Made by a program: the position numbers and the translations under genes | Source of the DNA: JANMAT01 sp031359995 | GTDB taxonomy: Bacteria > Actinomycetota > Acidimicrobiia > Acidimicrobiales > Ilumatobacteraceae | NCBI GenBank assembly: GCA_031359995.1 | Contig: JANMAT010000100.1 | Location: forward strand, 1-41,552 | Reading direction: 5' to 3' | Length of the DNA: 41,552 nucleotides | In this document: positions 15,728-24,565 of the stretch, piece by piece | Numbering within the stretch: position 1 is the stretch's first letter | Layout of the letters: each line of letters begins with the position of its first letter | The notes under the pieces: generated by a model | What the model saw: the letters and a program-made list of their open reading frames with translations, nothing else | What the model was told of the DNA's origin: nothing | The model's database searches: none

Positions 15728-17313
15728 AGCGGCGCCGCCGCGTCTTGGCGAATGTCGCGGTCGGGGCGAGCCTGCTCGGCGCGTCGATGGTCGGTGTTGG
15801 TGCTGCGCACGCCGCGACCGGCTCGTCGTTGGGGTACGACCCGGCCACCGATGGTGGCTCGATGTCCATGATCACGCAGATCGTGGGCGCGCAGGGCATG
15901 TGGGCCAAGGGGTACACGGGCAAGGGCGTCGATGTCGCGGTGATCGACACCGGGGTGACCCGCGTCCCCGGCCTGAACCAGACGGGCAAGGTGATCGACG
16001 GTCCAGACCTGTCATTCGATTCGCAGAACGCGGCCTTCGCCCACCTGGACGGGTTCGGTCACGGCACGAACATGGCCAGCATCATCGCCGGCTCAGATGT
16101 CACGGCGGGCAAGCAGACGTCGTGCGCGACGTGCCTGACCAACAGCACCTTCAGCGACACGACCAAGTTCGTGGGCGTCGCTCCTGAGGCGCGGATCGTG
16201 AACGTGAAGGCCGGCGCGGCCGACGGCGCCACCGATGTGTCACAGGTGATCGCGGCCATCGACTGGGTCGTTCAGCACCAGCACGACAACGGGATGAACA
16301 TCCGGGTGATCAACCTGAGCTTCGGCACCGACTCGGTGCAACCAGCGAACGTCGACCCGTTGGCGTACGCCGTCGAGGTGGCGTGGCGCAAGGGGATCGT
16401 GGTCGTCGCGTCGGCGGGAAACGACGGGTTGGCCTCGCCGTCGTTGGCGGATCCGGCCTACAACCCGACGATCCTGGCGGTCGGGGCGACCGACGACGCC
16501 GACACGCTGGCGATCGGTGATGACACGATCCCGCGGTTCGCGCAGCACGGGAACCAGACCCGCCTGGTCGATGTCGTGGTACCCGGCGCTCATGTCATCG
16601 GGCTGCGGGTGCCAGGGTCGTTCATCGACAACTCGGTCACGACCGGCAAGGTCGGTACCCGGTTCCAGCGCGGCAGCGGCACGTCACAAGCGGCTGCGGT
16701 CGTGTCGGGCATGGCGGCCCTGCTCGTGCAGCGCTACCCGACGGCCACCCCGGACCAGATCAAGGCGTTCCTGAAGGCGCACGCTGAGCCGATCAAGTCG
16801 ACCGCCACGATCCCGGCGGTGCTGCAGCCGCTCGCCGAAACGGTGCTGCAGTGGTGGGAAGGTGCCGGCGTGGCGAGCGTGGCAGCCGCCACCGACAGCA
16901 GCCCCCTGCCCACCGCGACCCCCGCGCCGGCGTTCGGGACCGGCACCGGCACGCTCGACGGCGCCCGTGGTACGAACCACGTGATCGCCAACGGTGTGAC
17001 CCTGACCGGCGAGCAGGACATCCTGTCGACCCCCTGGGACGGCGTCCGCTGGAGTGCGTCGGCCTGGGCCGGCACGACCTGGTCGGCCGGCTCGTGGAAC
17101 GGCGTGCGCTGGTCCGGAGCCGGCTGGTCGGGCGCCCGGTGGAGCACCACGGCATGGGCCGGCAGCGACTGGTCGGGTGCCCGCTGGAGCGGCGCCCGGT
17201 GGTCGGCGATGAGCTGGGACGGTGCCCGCTGGTCGGGCAGTGGCTGGACCGGGGCGCGCTGGTCTGACGCGTCGTGGTCCGGTGCTCGCTGGTCGAGCGC
17301 CACGATGGACTGA
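15721..17313 (+). CDS. Secreted S8 (subtilisin-like) serine peptidase with tryptophan-rich repeat tail
   Basis: 530 residues, GTG 15721. Signal peptide about 1-31 (VKRRRRVLANVAVG... ending AHAA). The catalytic domain (about 45-385) has Asp76 in VDVAVIDTGV, His114 in DGFGHGTNMAS, the oxyanion Asn234 in VVVASAGNDG and Ser322 in RGSGTSQAAAVVSG, so the triad is intact. After a Pro/Ala/Thr linker, residues about 438-530 are short tandem repeats of the form WSGARWS..WAG. No classical prodomain precedes the catalytic domain, unlike most subtilases. The coupled peptide gene could replace it; this is speculation. The enzyme would act outside the cell or at its surface. Confidence 0.92.
   Translation: MVKRRRRVLANVAVGASLLGASMVGVGAAHAATGSSLGYDPATDGGSMSMITQIVGAQGMWAKGYTGKGVDVAVIDTGVTRVPGLNQTGKVIDGPDLSFDSQNAAFAHLDGFGHGTNMASIIAGSDVTAGKQTSCATCLTNSTFSDTTKFVGVAPEARIVNVKAGAADGATDVSQVIAAIDWVVQHQHDNGMNIRVINLSFGTDSVQPANVDPLAYAVEVAWRKGIVVVASAGNDGLASPSLADPAYNPTILAVGATDDADTLAIGDDTIPRFAQHGNQTRLVDVVVPGAHVIGLRVPGSFIDNSVTTGKVGTRFQRGSGTSQAAAVVSGMAALLVQRYPTATPDQIKAFLKAHAEPIKSTATIPAVLQPLAETVLQWWEGAGVASVAAATDSSPLPTATPAPAFGTGTGTLDGARGTNHVIANGVTLTGEQDILSTPWDGVRWSASAWAGTTWSAGSWNGVRWSGAGWSGARWSTTAWAGSDWSGARWSGARWSAMSWDGARWSGSGWTGARWSDASWSGARWSSATMD
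17035..17310 (+). repeat. Tryptophan-rich tandem repeats at the subtilase C-terminus
   Basis: The stretch encodes about 15-18 units of 5-7 residues with a Trp at each period: WDGVRWSASAWAG, TTWSAGSWNGVRW, SGARWSTTAWAG, SDWSGARWSGARW and so on to WSGARWSSATMD. At DNA level the units are imperfect repeats of TGGTCGGG(C/T)GC(C/T)CG. Evenly spaced Trp suggests a ladder or beta-solenoid surface that may bind cell wall or polymer. Similar tails occur on other actinobacterial subtilases. Confidence 0.8.
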
Positions 17314-17401
17314 TCGACCTCGCGTTCCACCACGGCTCGGACCTGACACTGGATCCCTCGTACGCGTTGCCGATGTAGATGGGCAGAACTCGGGAGTGAC
17401 G

Positions 17402-19993
17402 GTGACGATCAGCGAGCGAACAGACGCGACGGTGGCATCGGGCGACGCGCCCGATGCCACCTCGCGTCCGGTCGTGGGCGGCCGCCGGGCGCTCCGGCGC
17501 ACGATGTGCCTTGCGGCTGGTCTCACCGTGGCGTCGGTCGCCGTCGCCGCCACCCACCTGCGCTCCATGAGCGGACCCGAGGCGGTCCGGCTTCCCTGGT
17601 GGCTCGTCGCGGTCTGCTTCGGGCTGGCCGAGGTGCTCGTGTTCCACATCGAGGTCCGCCGCGAGGCGATCTCGTTCTCGCTGAGCGAGATCCCGTTGAC
17701 GTTGGCATTGTTCTTCGCGTCGCCGTTCGGGCTCATCGCTGGCCGACTCATCGGCGAAGCCGTCCTCCTCGCCCTCGTCGAACGCCAACAGATCCGCAAG
17801 GTCGTGACGAATCTGGCCCAGTTCCTCGCCGAATGCGTCACGGCGCTCACGGTGTTCCACGCCCTTCCCGGCCATCACGATATTGCCAGCCCAGGCACGT
17901 GGGCCGCCGCGGCGGTGGCCGTCGCCGCGGCCGACGCCGTGGGCCTCGCCGTGGTCATCGTCGTCATGCGTTGGCACGGGGCCCCGGTGGAACCGACCAA
18001 GATGGCCCTCACCAACACCGTCACCGCGGTCACCAACACCGCGCTCGCCGTACTTGCCGCCGTACTGCTGAACACGAACCCCTTCGCTTCGGCGCTGCTC
18101 GTGCTCCTCGCGGCGATCATCGTGATCGCCTACCGCGGCTACAGCGCCTTGAGCCGCCGCTACGCGAGCCTCGAGCTCCTCTACGACTTCACCCGGCTCG
18201 TGAGCGGGTCGAAGCAACCCGAGGTCGTGCTGGCCAACATGCTCAAGGAGACCAAGCAACTCCTGCGAGCCGAAGCCGCGGCGATCATCACCGTGGGAGG
18301 GGCCGAGCCGCTCTCCCTGTGGCTGGGTCCCGACGACGATGTCGCCACCCCGCGATCCCTCCCCGCTGATCTGCTCCGTCCGCTCGTCGCCGACGGACGG
18401 GCCGTCGTCATCGACCGCAACGAACGCACCCAGAGCCGACGCGCCGTCCTCGTCGCACTCGGCGTCACGGACTGCATCGTCGCCCCGCTGGTCGAGGCTG
18501 CGGAGACGATCGGGGTCCTGCTCGTGGCCGACCGGGAGACCGCCGTCAGCACGTTCGACGCCGAAGACGGGCGCATCTTCGAGACACTGGCGAACCACGC
18601 CGGGGTGGCCCTCGAGAACGGCCGTCTCATCGACCGCCTCCACGACCAGGCCCGCCAACGCGAACACGAAGCGCTCCACGACCCGCTCACCGAGCTCCCC
18701 AACCGCCCCCACTTCCTCGGCCGCTTGCACACCACGCTCGCGTCGGCCCGGTCCCAGGCGAGCACCCTCGGCGTCGCGCTCCTCGACCTCGACCACTTCA
18801 AAGAGGTCAACGACACCCTCGGACACCATCACGGCGACATGCTGCTACGAGAGGTCGGCGCCCGGCTGCGCTCGACCCTGCCCGACACGGTCATGCTGGC
18901 GCGTCTCGGCGGCGACGAGTTCGCCCTCGCCACCGAACCCGGCACCACCGCCGGAGACCTGCTCGAGCTCGGCCATCTCATCCAAGCAAGTTTCGTCCAC
19001 CCGTTCTGGGTCGAGGGTCTCGGACTCGAAGTCGGCGTCAGCATCGGCTTCGCGCTGTACCCCGACCACGGTGCCGATCCGTCCATGCTGCTCCAACGGG
19101 CCGACGTCGCCATGTACGACGCCAAAGCATCCTCCTCGAACCGCATCGAGATCTACGACCCCGCCCGGGACGTGAACTCACCCCGACGCCTCGCGCTCGC
19201 CACCGACCTGCGCGCCGCCGTCGAAGCCGACGAGCTCACACTCCAGTACCAACCCAAGGCCAGCATGGTCGACGGTGTGATCCACAGCGTCGAGGCGCTC
19301 GTCCGCTGGAAGCACCCGGTCTACGGCAACGTCCCGCCGGACGACTTCGTCCCCCTCGCCGAACGCACCGGCCTCATCCACCCGTTCACCGACCTCGTCG
19401 TCCGCCGCGGCGTGCAACAGCTGCGGGCCTGGCACGAGCTCGGCCTCGACCTCGGCATCGCACTGAACCTGTCGACCCGCAACCTGCTCGACCCCAACCT
19501 GCCCCAGCACATCAGCCAGATCCTCGCCAAGTCCGATGTGGATCCCACCAGGGTTACCTTCGAAGTGACCGAGACGAGCATGATGGCCGAACCCGACCGG
19601 GCGCTCCGCGTGCTGCACGGTCTCGCCGAGCTCGGCGTTCGCCTGTCCGTCGACGACTTCGGCACCGGCCACTCGTCGCTGGCGTACCTGCAGCGGCTCC
19701 CCGTCCACGAAGTCAAGGTCGACAAGTCCTTCGTCGCCCCCCTCACAACCGACCGCGACGCCCGTGCCATCGTCGAGTCCATCATCCACCTCGCCCACAA
19801 CCTCGGTCTCTCCGTCGTCGCCGAAGGCATCGAAGACGAAGCGACCTGGAACGCGCTCCGCGATCTCGGATGCGACGATGCCCAGGGCTACTACCTCTCC
19901 AGGCCGATCCCCGCACCCGACCTCGTCGAATGGCTCACGAACGCGACTGCGATCCCGACGCGCGCAGACCAGCCCAGCGGCCGCGACTTCTAG
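17402..19993 (+). CDS. Membrane GAF-GGDEF-EAL c-di-GMP turnover protein
   Basis: 863 residues from GTG 17402, chosen because GGGAG (17392-17396) is 5 nt upstream; GTG 17396 overlaps that site. The N-terminal 45-260 region has about seven membrane helices (e.g. LPWWLVAVCFGLAEVLVFHI, IPLTLALFFASPFGLIAG), a MASE-like sensor. A GAF-type domain follows (about 275-420). The diguanylate cyclase domain has DPLTELPNR and LGGDEF at 502-507, with a canonical active site. The phosphodiesterase domain has EAL at 631-633, ALNLSTRNLLDPNL, EVTET and VDDFGTGHSSLAYL, with DKSF and VAEGIED. Both activities look intact, so the protein could make or break c-di-GMP depending on the signal sensed. Confidence 0.92.
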   Translation: MTISERTDATVASGDAPDATSRPVVGGRRALRRTMCLAAGLTVASVAVAATHLRSMSGPEAVRLPWWLVAVCFGLAEVLVFHIEVRREAISFSLSEIPLTLALFFASPFGLIAGRLIGEAVLLALVERQQIRKVVTNLAQFLAECVTALTVFHALPGHHDIASPGTWAAAAVAVAAADAVGLAVVIVVMRWHGAPVEPTKMALTNTVTAVTNTALAVLAAVLLNTNPFASALLVLLAAIIVIAYRGYSALSRRYASLELLYDFTRLVSGSKQPEVVLANMLKETKQLLRAEAAAIITVGGAEPLSLWLGPDDDVATPRSLPADLLRPLVADGRAVVIDRNERTQSRRAVLVALGVTDCIVAPLVEAAETIGVLLVADRETAVSTFDAEDGRIFETLANHAGVALENGRLIDRLHDQARQREHEALHDPLTELPNRPHFLGRLHTTLASARSQASTLGVALLDLDHFKEVNDTLGHHHGDMLLREVGARLRSTLPDTVMLARLGGDEFALATEPGTTAGDLLELGHLIQASFVHPFWVEGLGLEVGVSIGFALYPDHGADPSMLLQRADVAMYDAKASSSNRIEIYDPARDVNSPRRLALATDLRAAVEADELTLQYQPKASMVDGVIHSVEALVRWKHPVYGNVPPDDFVPLAERTGLIHPFTDLVVRRGVQQLRAWHELGLDLGIALNLSTRNLLDPNLPQHISQILAKSDVDPTRVTFEVTETSMMAEPDRALRVLHGLAELGVRLSVDDFGTGHSSLAYLQRLPVHEVKVDKSFVAPLTTDRDARAIVESIIHLAHNLGLSVVAEGIEDEATWNALRDLGCDDAQGYYLSRPIPAPDLVEWLTNATAIPTRADQPSGRDF

Positions 19994-20049
19994 TCGCTCA
20001 TCGTTGCGCGCTGCTGGGCCGGTCAGCCTTCCCATGAAGGGCCGAGCGC

Positions 20050-20255
20050 GTGGGCAGGTCAGCTGAAGAACTGGACGCACTCGAGCGAGACGAGGTCGCC
20101 GCCCGGCTCGAAGCCGACGTTGATCGCGTTTCGTCGCCGCAGCCTTCGCCCCCGAGCGGGTTCGCGACGCGCCGTACGGCCGGCAGAACTCATGGACTGC
20201 AAGCAGACGTCCGCAACGCAACCTCGTGGCCCTGCTCGACCAGAAGCGCGGGTAG
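20050..20255 (+). pseudogene. Unrecognised gene fragment with frameshift
   Basis: The 410-nt gap after the GGDEF-EAL gene contains coding-like sequence in two frames: RSAEELDALERDEVAARLEA, then after a shift near 20130 RFVAAAFAPERVRDAPYGRQ and NSWTASRRPQRNLVALLDQK to TAG 20253-20255. Joined, it reads as the C-terminal part of a helical protein I do not recognise. No start or upstream domain is present. The rest of the gap (19994-20049 and 20256-20406) shows nothing I can name. Confidence 0.35.
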
Positions 20256-20406
20256 ACAGCCATCGCCGAGACACCCAGAACAGAGAGAGTTGCAGATGAA
20301 CCCCGTCTGTTGCACGGCTGGACCTTCGTGGGCTGAGGCAGGCGTGGAACAGGTATCAGGCGCCGACCGGCGCGCTCCTGTTGCCATACGACGACAGGGG
20401 GTTCCG

Positions 20407-20661
20407 ATGGATCCGACCAGGCTTCGGTACCGGTGGGTTCGGTGGGTGGCGTTGATGTCGCTCCTGCTGAGCGTCGCCGCGTTCAGCTGGCCCACGTGGC
20501 TCGAGCGGTGGATCGGCGACCGCGCCGACGGCGGTGACGGCACGATCGAGTACGCGCTCGCCGTCGGCTTCGCGCTGGCGGCGGCCGGCCTGATCGTGCT
20601 GCCGCTGCGGGCAGCGCGGCGCGCTCGCTGCGCACGGATGGAGGCTCGTCATGGCAGCTGA
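20407..20661 (+). CDS. 84-residue protein with two membrane helices
   Basis: ATG 20407, with GGGGGTT upstream as a weak ribosome site. A basic N-terminus (DPTRLRYRWVRW) leads to helix 1 (VALMSLLLSVAAFSWPTWL), a short acidic loop (GDRADGGDGT), helix 2 (YALAVGFALAAAGLIVLPL) and a basic tail (RAARRARCARMEARHGS). Its stop overlaps the next gene by 11 nt, so it is first in a three-gene unit ending in the giant propeller protein. No family is recognised. A membrane anchor or holin-like role for its partner is possible but not shown. Confidence 0.65.
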   Translation: MDPTRLRYRWVRWVALMSLLLSVAAFSWPTWLERWIGDRADGGDGTIEYALAVGFALAAAGLIVLPLRAARRARCARMEARHGS

Positions 20662-20965
20662 ACGAGGCCGGGGCCGGCGGCCCCAGGAGCCGGACGGGCA
20701 CGACGACCCCGCCGCGCCCGAGACCGGCGGCTGGGTCGACGAGCGCACCACCCTCAGCCCGGCCGAGATCCACGCCCGTCACGTACGCCAGCGCCTCGAA
20801 GGCGGCGCCGCGCCGACACCGGACGCGTACCGGCGCGCCGTCGAGCAGTGGCGACGCCTTCCGGGCGCCGCTGCGATCAGCCCGGCCGACCTCGGCGGGC
20901 CGCCGGTGCCGCCCGACCACGACGACCCCGACCACGACGACGAGCCCAGGGAGGACCCGCGATGA
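20651..20965 (+). CDS. 104-residue hydrophilic protein, unknown function
   Basis: ATG 20651, overlapping the preceding gene, and itself overlapping the next by ATGA. It starts with a Gly/Arg/Pro-rich stretch (AAERGRGRRPQEPDGHDD). A central helical core follows (TLSPAEIHARHVRQRLE, then DAYRRAVEQWRRLPGAA). It ends in a Pro/Asp/His-rich tail (DHDDPDHDDEPREDPR) that could bind metal weakly. I recognise no domain. The tight coupling suggests it works with the propeller/ASH protein, perhaps as an adaptor. Confidence 0.65.
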   Translation: MAAERGRGRRPQEPDGHDDPAAPETGGWVDERTTLSPAEIHARHVRQRLEGGAAPTPDAYRRAVEQWRRLPGAAAISPADLGGPPVPPDHDDPDHDDEPREDPR

Positions 20966-23900
20966 CGCTCAACGGCACCGCATGGACACCGATCGGTCCG
21001 AGCCCCATCGCACAGGGCGCCCGGCGCGACAACGGGCTCGTCACTTCGATCGCGGTCCACCCGTACAACTCGTCGGTGCTGATGCTCGGCACCGGAGGAG
21101 GCGGCCTGTGGCGCAGCGCCGAAGGCGGTGCGTCCTGGCATCCGCTGTTCGACCGGCAGGTCTCGCTGAACATCGGCGAGGCGAGCGCCGTGGCCTTCGA
21201 CCCCATCGACCCCGACGTCGTCTACGTGGGCATCAGCGGGCGGGCGTTCACCGGCTTCGCGTCGGCGGTCATCGACACGACGGCGGGCCGCGGCCTGTAC
21301 CGGTCCAGCGACGGTGGCTCCACCTGGATCCGTCTCGGCGGCGGCTTTCCCGTCGGCAACACCGGCACGGCGAACGCCTTCGCCAACGACTGGATCTACG
21401 CGATCGTCGTCGACCCCGCCAACCGGCAGCGGCTGTTCCTCGCCGCCGGCACGGGCGTCTACCGCTCCACCGACGGCGGCCTCAACTGGACGCGTACGCT
21501 CGCCGGCAACGCCGAGACGTTGGCGGTCGACCTCAGCTCGCCCGCCGCCGCACGCGTCCTGTTCGCCGGCGTCAACGGCACCGGTGTGCAACGGTCGACC
21601 GATGGCGGCACGACGTGGACGTCGGTGTTCGGTTCGACCACGCCGGCCCTTGGCGGCGCCGGGTTCTCGAAGGTCGTCGTGGCGCTGGCCCCTCCGGCAT
21701 CGCCGGCGAACGCGGCCGGTGTGCAGGTGGTGTACACGTCGGTGGCGGCGACCGCCAACAACGGCGCCGTCGGACTCTTCCTGTCGACAGACGCCGGCGC
21801 CACCTGGTCAGCGCGTGCCGCCACCGGGCTCACCAACGCCGGCTCCACACAAGGCGGCTACAGCTTCGCCATGGCCGTCGACCCCGGCTCATCGGGCGAC
21901 GGCAGCACCGACACGGTGTACTTCGGGTGCACCTTCCAGCTGCGCTCCACCGACGCCGGCGGCAGCTTCGCCACCCTCAGCGGGCTCCACGCCGACACGC
22001 ACGCGTGGGCGTTCGGACCGACCGGGACGCCGCGAACGGCGTACGTCGGCACCGACGGCGGCCTGTACACGTCGACCGATGGCACGACCTGGACACCACT
22101 CAACGCCGGCGGACTGCAGGCGACGCTGTTCTACAACGTCGATGCCAAGCCCGACGCAACCGCGAGCGTCGTCGTCGGCGCGCTCCAGGACAACGGGGTC
22201 CAGTCGACGGTCGGGCAGCCCGCCAAGCAGTGGAAGGCCCGCAACGGGGACGGCTGGACCGCGGTGTACGACGGCGGTGCCAACTCCTCGACCGTCTACG
22301 CATCCGACGGCGTGTACAGCGCCGCGCCCGCCACCCGGGTGTTCCGCTCGACCGACGACGGCAACACCTACGGCACGGACATCACGCCCTGGACCACCAC
22401 CACCGATCAGGGCGCCTACATCACCGCGATCGCCACAAGGCCGGGCACCGTCGGTACGGTCTACGCCTCGGGCAGCCAGAACCTCTGGCAGAGCACGACC
22501 AGCGGCGCGTCATGGCGCATCGTCGACAGTCGCGGCGGTCCCGGCGACGTCTGCGTGTCGCCGACCGACGGCAACTACGTCGTGCACACCGTGGGCACGC
22601 GGGTGTTCCTCAGCCGCAACGCCCTCGCCGCGACCGTCGGGGCGCCCACGGGCGTCGTCTTCACCGACATCACCAGGAACCTGCCATCGCGCAACGTGCA
22701 GCGCGTCGCGTTCGACCCGGCCGACCCGGCCGTGGTGTACGCGGTGCTCGGCGGCTTCGACGGCGGCCCGGGGCAGACCGGCCACGTCTTCCGCACCACC
22801 GTCGCCGCAACCGCGTGGACCGACGTCTCGCCGGCGCTCGACCTGCCGATGAGCGCGCTCGCGCTCGACGCCGGCACGACGCCGACCACCATCTACGTGG
22901 GGACGGACCTCGGCGTCATCCGGTCGCTGGACCTGGGACGCTCGTGGACGGTCCTCGACGACATCCACCTGCCCCGGGTGCCCGTCGCCGATCTGTCGCT
23001 GTCCCCCGCCGCGGGCGTGCTGCGGGCGGCCACGTTCGGCCGCGGCGTGTTCGAGCTCACGCACCCGACCCACGCCTCGATCGACCTGAGCCTGCAAGAC
23101 GGCCTCGACTTCGACACCGTCTGCCCCGGCGAGCACGCCGACCTCGAGCTGCAGGTCGTCAACGTCGGCGGTGCCGACCTCGTCGTCGCCGGCGTGCTCA
23201 GCAGCCTCGGCTCGGCGGACTTCTCGGTGCTTGCCTATCCGGCGGTCCCGGTCGTCATCGCTCCCGGCGAGGAGCTCACGTTCGTCGTGCGCTACACCCC
23301 GGGTTCCGTCGGCGGTCCGGCCGAGCAGGCGGTCATCCGGGTCGTCACCAACGACCCCGACGCACCAATCGTGGACGTCCTCGCCACCGGTCGAACGGGC
23401 CGACCTCGCATGGAGCTGGTGGTACCCCCCGATCGTTCGCTGTGCGCCACGTGCGTCGGCGACTGCACCGAGGCACCGGTCGTCATCAGCAACTCGGGCA
23501 CCTGCCGGGCGACGATCACCTCGATCACCTGCACGCCGGGAACGGGCTTCTCCGTGTCGAGCGTCCTGAGCTACCCGCTCGTCATCGAGCCGGGGGGCGA
23601 GATCGAGGTGCAGGTCCGCTTCGCCCCGACCCAGCCCGGGTCGGCCGCGACAACGTTGACGGTGATCAGCGACGACCCCGACGGCCCCGCGACCGTCCGC
23701 CTGACCGCCGAGGCACCGACGCCGAGCTTGGTCACGATCGTCGCCGACAGCGGCGATGTCGGCTGCGCCTGCGTCGGGCACTTCACCGACGGAACCCTGA
23801 CGTTGATCAACCGCGGGCCCTGTGGCCTGTCGGTCTCGGCGATCGCCAGTAGCTCGCCAGAGTTCCTCGTCCCGTCCGTCGTGGCGTTCCCCATCGTGAT

Positions 23901-24480
23901 CGGGTCCGGTGACTCGGTGGCCATCCCGATCCGGTTCGAACCGACGTCGTTCGGCGCGAAGACCACGACGATCACCGTCACGTCCAACGACCCATCCGGC
24001 CCGCACGCGGTGCCGCTCCACGGGCACGCCCCCCACGGCACCTTGCGCGTCACCGGCTCGGCCTGCTTCGGTGAGGTGCCGTTCGGTCAGCGGGTGCAGC
24101 AACGTCTGACGTTCTCGAACGTCGGCGACTGCGACCTCCACGTCCGAGACGTCGACTTCGACGGTTGCCGCTGCCCCGGCTGCGAGACCCTGCTCCTCGT
24201 GCGAAATCCCTTCCCGGCGACGCTGCACCCGGGCGCCGCGCTCGACCTGGTGCTCCAGTACACCGCCACCGGGGGTTCGCCGTGCACGCGTCACCTCGAG
24301 ATCGGCAGCGACGACCCCGAGCATCCGCGTGTGGTGATCGACGTGTCAGCCGCGACCCGCATGACGCTCAACGGCGCCCTGCGCGGCTGGCTGGCGAGCA
24401 ACCTGCATGCGCTCCTGTCGACGGTGGTCACCCCACCGTGCAACGAGGGGACCACGGGCAAGCACGACCACCCGTGCTGA
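20962..24480 (+). CDS. Giant beta-propeller protein with four Cys-rich ASH/choice-of-anchor D-like repeats
   Basis: 1172 residues, ATG 20962 with GGGAGGAC upstream. Residues about 1-705 contain many sialidase/VPS10-type propeller blades, each with S.DGG.TW (e.g. GLYRSSDGGSTWIRLGGG, GVYRSTDGGLNWTRTLAG, LFLSTDAGATW). Residues about 710-1130 are four immunoglobulin-like repeats of about 100 residues. Each has a NVG or NSGTC turn, an APG or EPGG strand, RF.PT and a SDDPDGP or TNDPDAP ending, the ASH/choice-of-anchor D pattern. Three repeats carry unusual Cys clusters (CATCVGDC, GCACVG, CRCPGCET), suggesting disulfides or metal. No signal peptide or membrane helix is seen, odd for such domains. 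Function unknown; a large binding scaffold is likely. Confidence 0.85.
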   Translation: MTLNGTAWTPIGPSPIAQGARRDNGLVTSIAVHPYNSSVLMLGTGGGGLWRSAEGGASWHPLFDRQVSLNIGEASAVAFDPIDPDVVYVGISGRAFTGFASAVIDTTAGRGLYRSSDGGSTWIRLGGGFPVGNTGTANAFANDWIYAIVVDPANRQRLFLAAGTGVYRSTDGGLNWTRTLAGNAETLAVDLSSPAAARVLFAGVNGTGVQRSTDGGTTWTSVFGSTTPALGGAGFSKVVVALAPPASPANAAGVQVVYTSVAATANNGAVGLFLSTDAGATWSARAATGLTNAGSTQGGYSFAMAVDPGSSGDGSTDTVYFGCTFQLRSTDAGGSFATLSGLHADTHAWAFGPTGTPRTAYVGTDGGLYTSTDGTTWTPLNAGGLQATLFYNVDAKPDATASVVVGALQDNGVQSTVGQPAKQWKARNGDGWTAVYDGGANSSTVYASDGVYSAAPATRVFRSTDDGNTYGTDITPWTTTTDQGAYITAIATRPGTVGTVYASGSQNLWQSTTSGASWRIVDSRGGPGDVCVSPTDGNYVVHTVGTRVFLSRNALAATVGAPTGVVFTDITRNLPSRNVQRVAFDPADPAVVYAVLGGFDGGPGQTGHVFRTTVAATAWTDVSPALDLPMSALALDAGTTPTTIYVGTDLGVIRSLDLGRSWTVLDDIHLPRVPVADLSLSPAAGVLRAATFGRGVFELTHPTHASIDLSLQDGLDFDTVCPGEHADLELQVVNVGGADLVVAGVLSSLGSADFSVLAYPAVPVVIAPGEELTFVVRYTPGSVGGPAEQAVIRVVTNDPDAPIVDVLATGRTGRPRMELVVPPDRSLCATCVGDCTEAPVVISNSGTCRATITSITCTPGTGFSVSSVLSYPLVIEPGGEIEVQVRFAPTQPGSAATTLTVISDDPDGPATVRLTAEAPTPSLVTIVADSGDVGCACVGHFTDGTLTLINRGPCGLSVSAIASSSPEFLVPSVVAFPIVIGSGDSVAIPIRFEPTSFGAKTTTITVTSNDPSGPHAVPLHGHAPHGTLRVTGSACFGEVPFGQRVQQRLTFSNVGDCDLHVRDVDFDGCRCPGCETLLLVRNPFPATLHPGAALDLVLQYTATGGSPCTRHLEIGSDDPEHPRVVIDVSAATRMTLNGALRGWLASNLHALLSTVVTPPCNEGTTGKHDHPC

Positions 24481-24495
24481 GCGGCGCCCCCGGGG

Positions 24496-24535
24496 GCGGG
24501 TGTGGCCGGTCGGGTCGGGTCGCCGGCACACCCGC
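24496..24535 (+). terminator. GC-rich terminator-like hairpin without U-tract
   Basis: GCGGGTGTGGCCGG (24496-24509) pairs with CCGGCACACCCGC (24523-24535), giving 13 base pairs with a single bulged G and a 13-nt loop. It stands 16 nt after the propeller gene stop and just before the promoter of the helicase operon. No run of T follows, as is common in high-GC actinobacteria. It probably separates the two transcription units. Confidence 0.55.
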
Positions 24536-24553
24536 ACCCCGCAGCGCTCGCAC

Positions 24554-24559
24554 TACGCT
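24554..24559 (+). promoter_or_regulatory. -10 box of a leaderless promoter
   Basis: TACGCT fits the actinobacterial TAnnnT consensus and ends 6 nt before GTG 24566, with no ribosome site between. The same spacing is seen before the STAND-LuxR gene. It predicts a leaderless mRNA for the five-gene operon. No clear -35 is visible. Confidence 0.5.
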
Positions 24560-24565
24560 CGACCC

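Noticed and set aside
20190..20300. Minus-strand peptide LPALLVEQGHEVALRT, resembling the start of a NAD-dependent epimerase.
   Set aside because: No GxxGxxG before it, frame closes at once, and the plus strand of the same bases has a better coding pattern.
20962..24375. 15-bp direct repeat ATGACGCTCAACGGC at 20962 and 24361, giving MTLNG near both ends of the propeller protein.
   Set aside because: About one such 15-mer pair is expected by chance in a window this size and base bias; no other sign of duplication is present.
24485..24496. Perfect 12-bp palindrome GCCCCCGGGGGC after the propeller gene.
   Set aside because: It has no loop, so it cannot form a stable RNA hairpin; the adjacent 24496-24535 stem is the more credible terminator.
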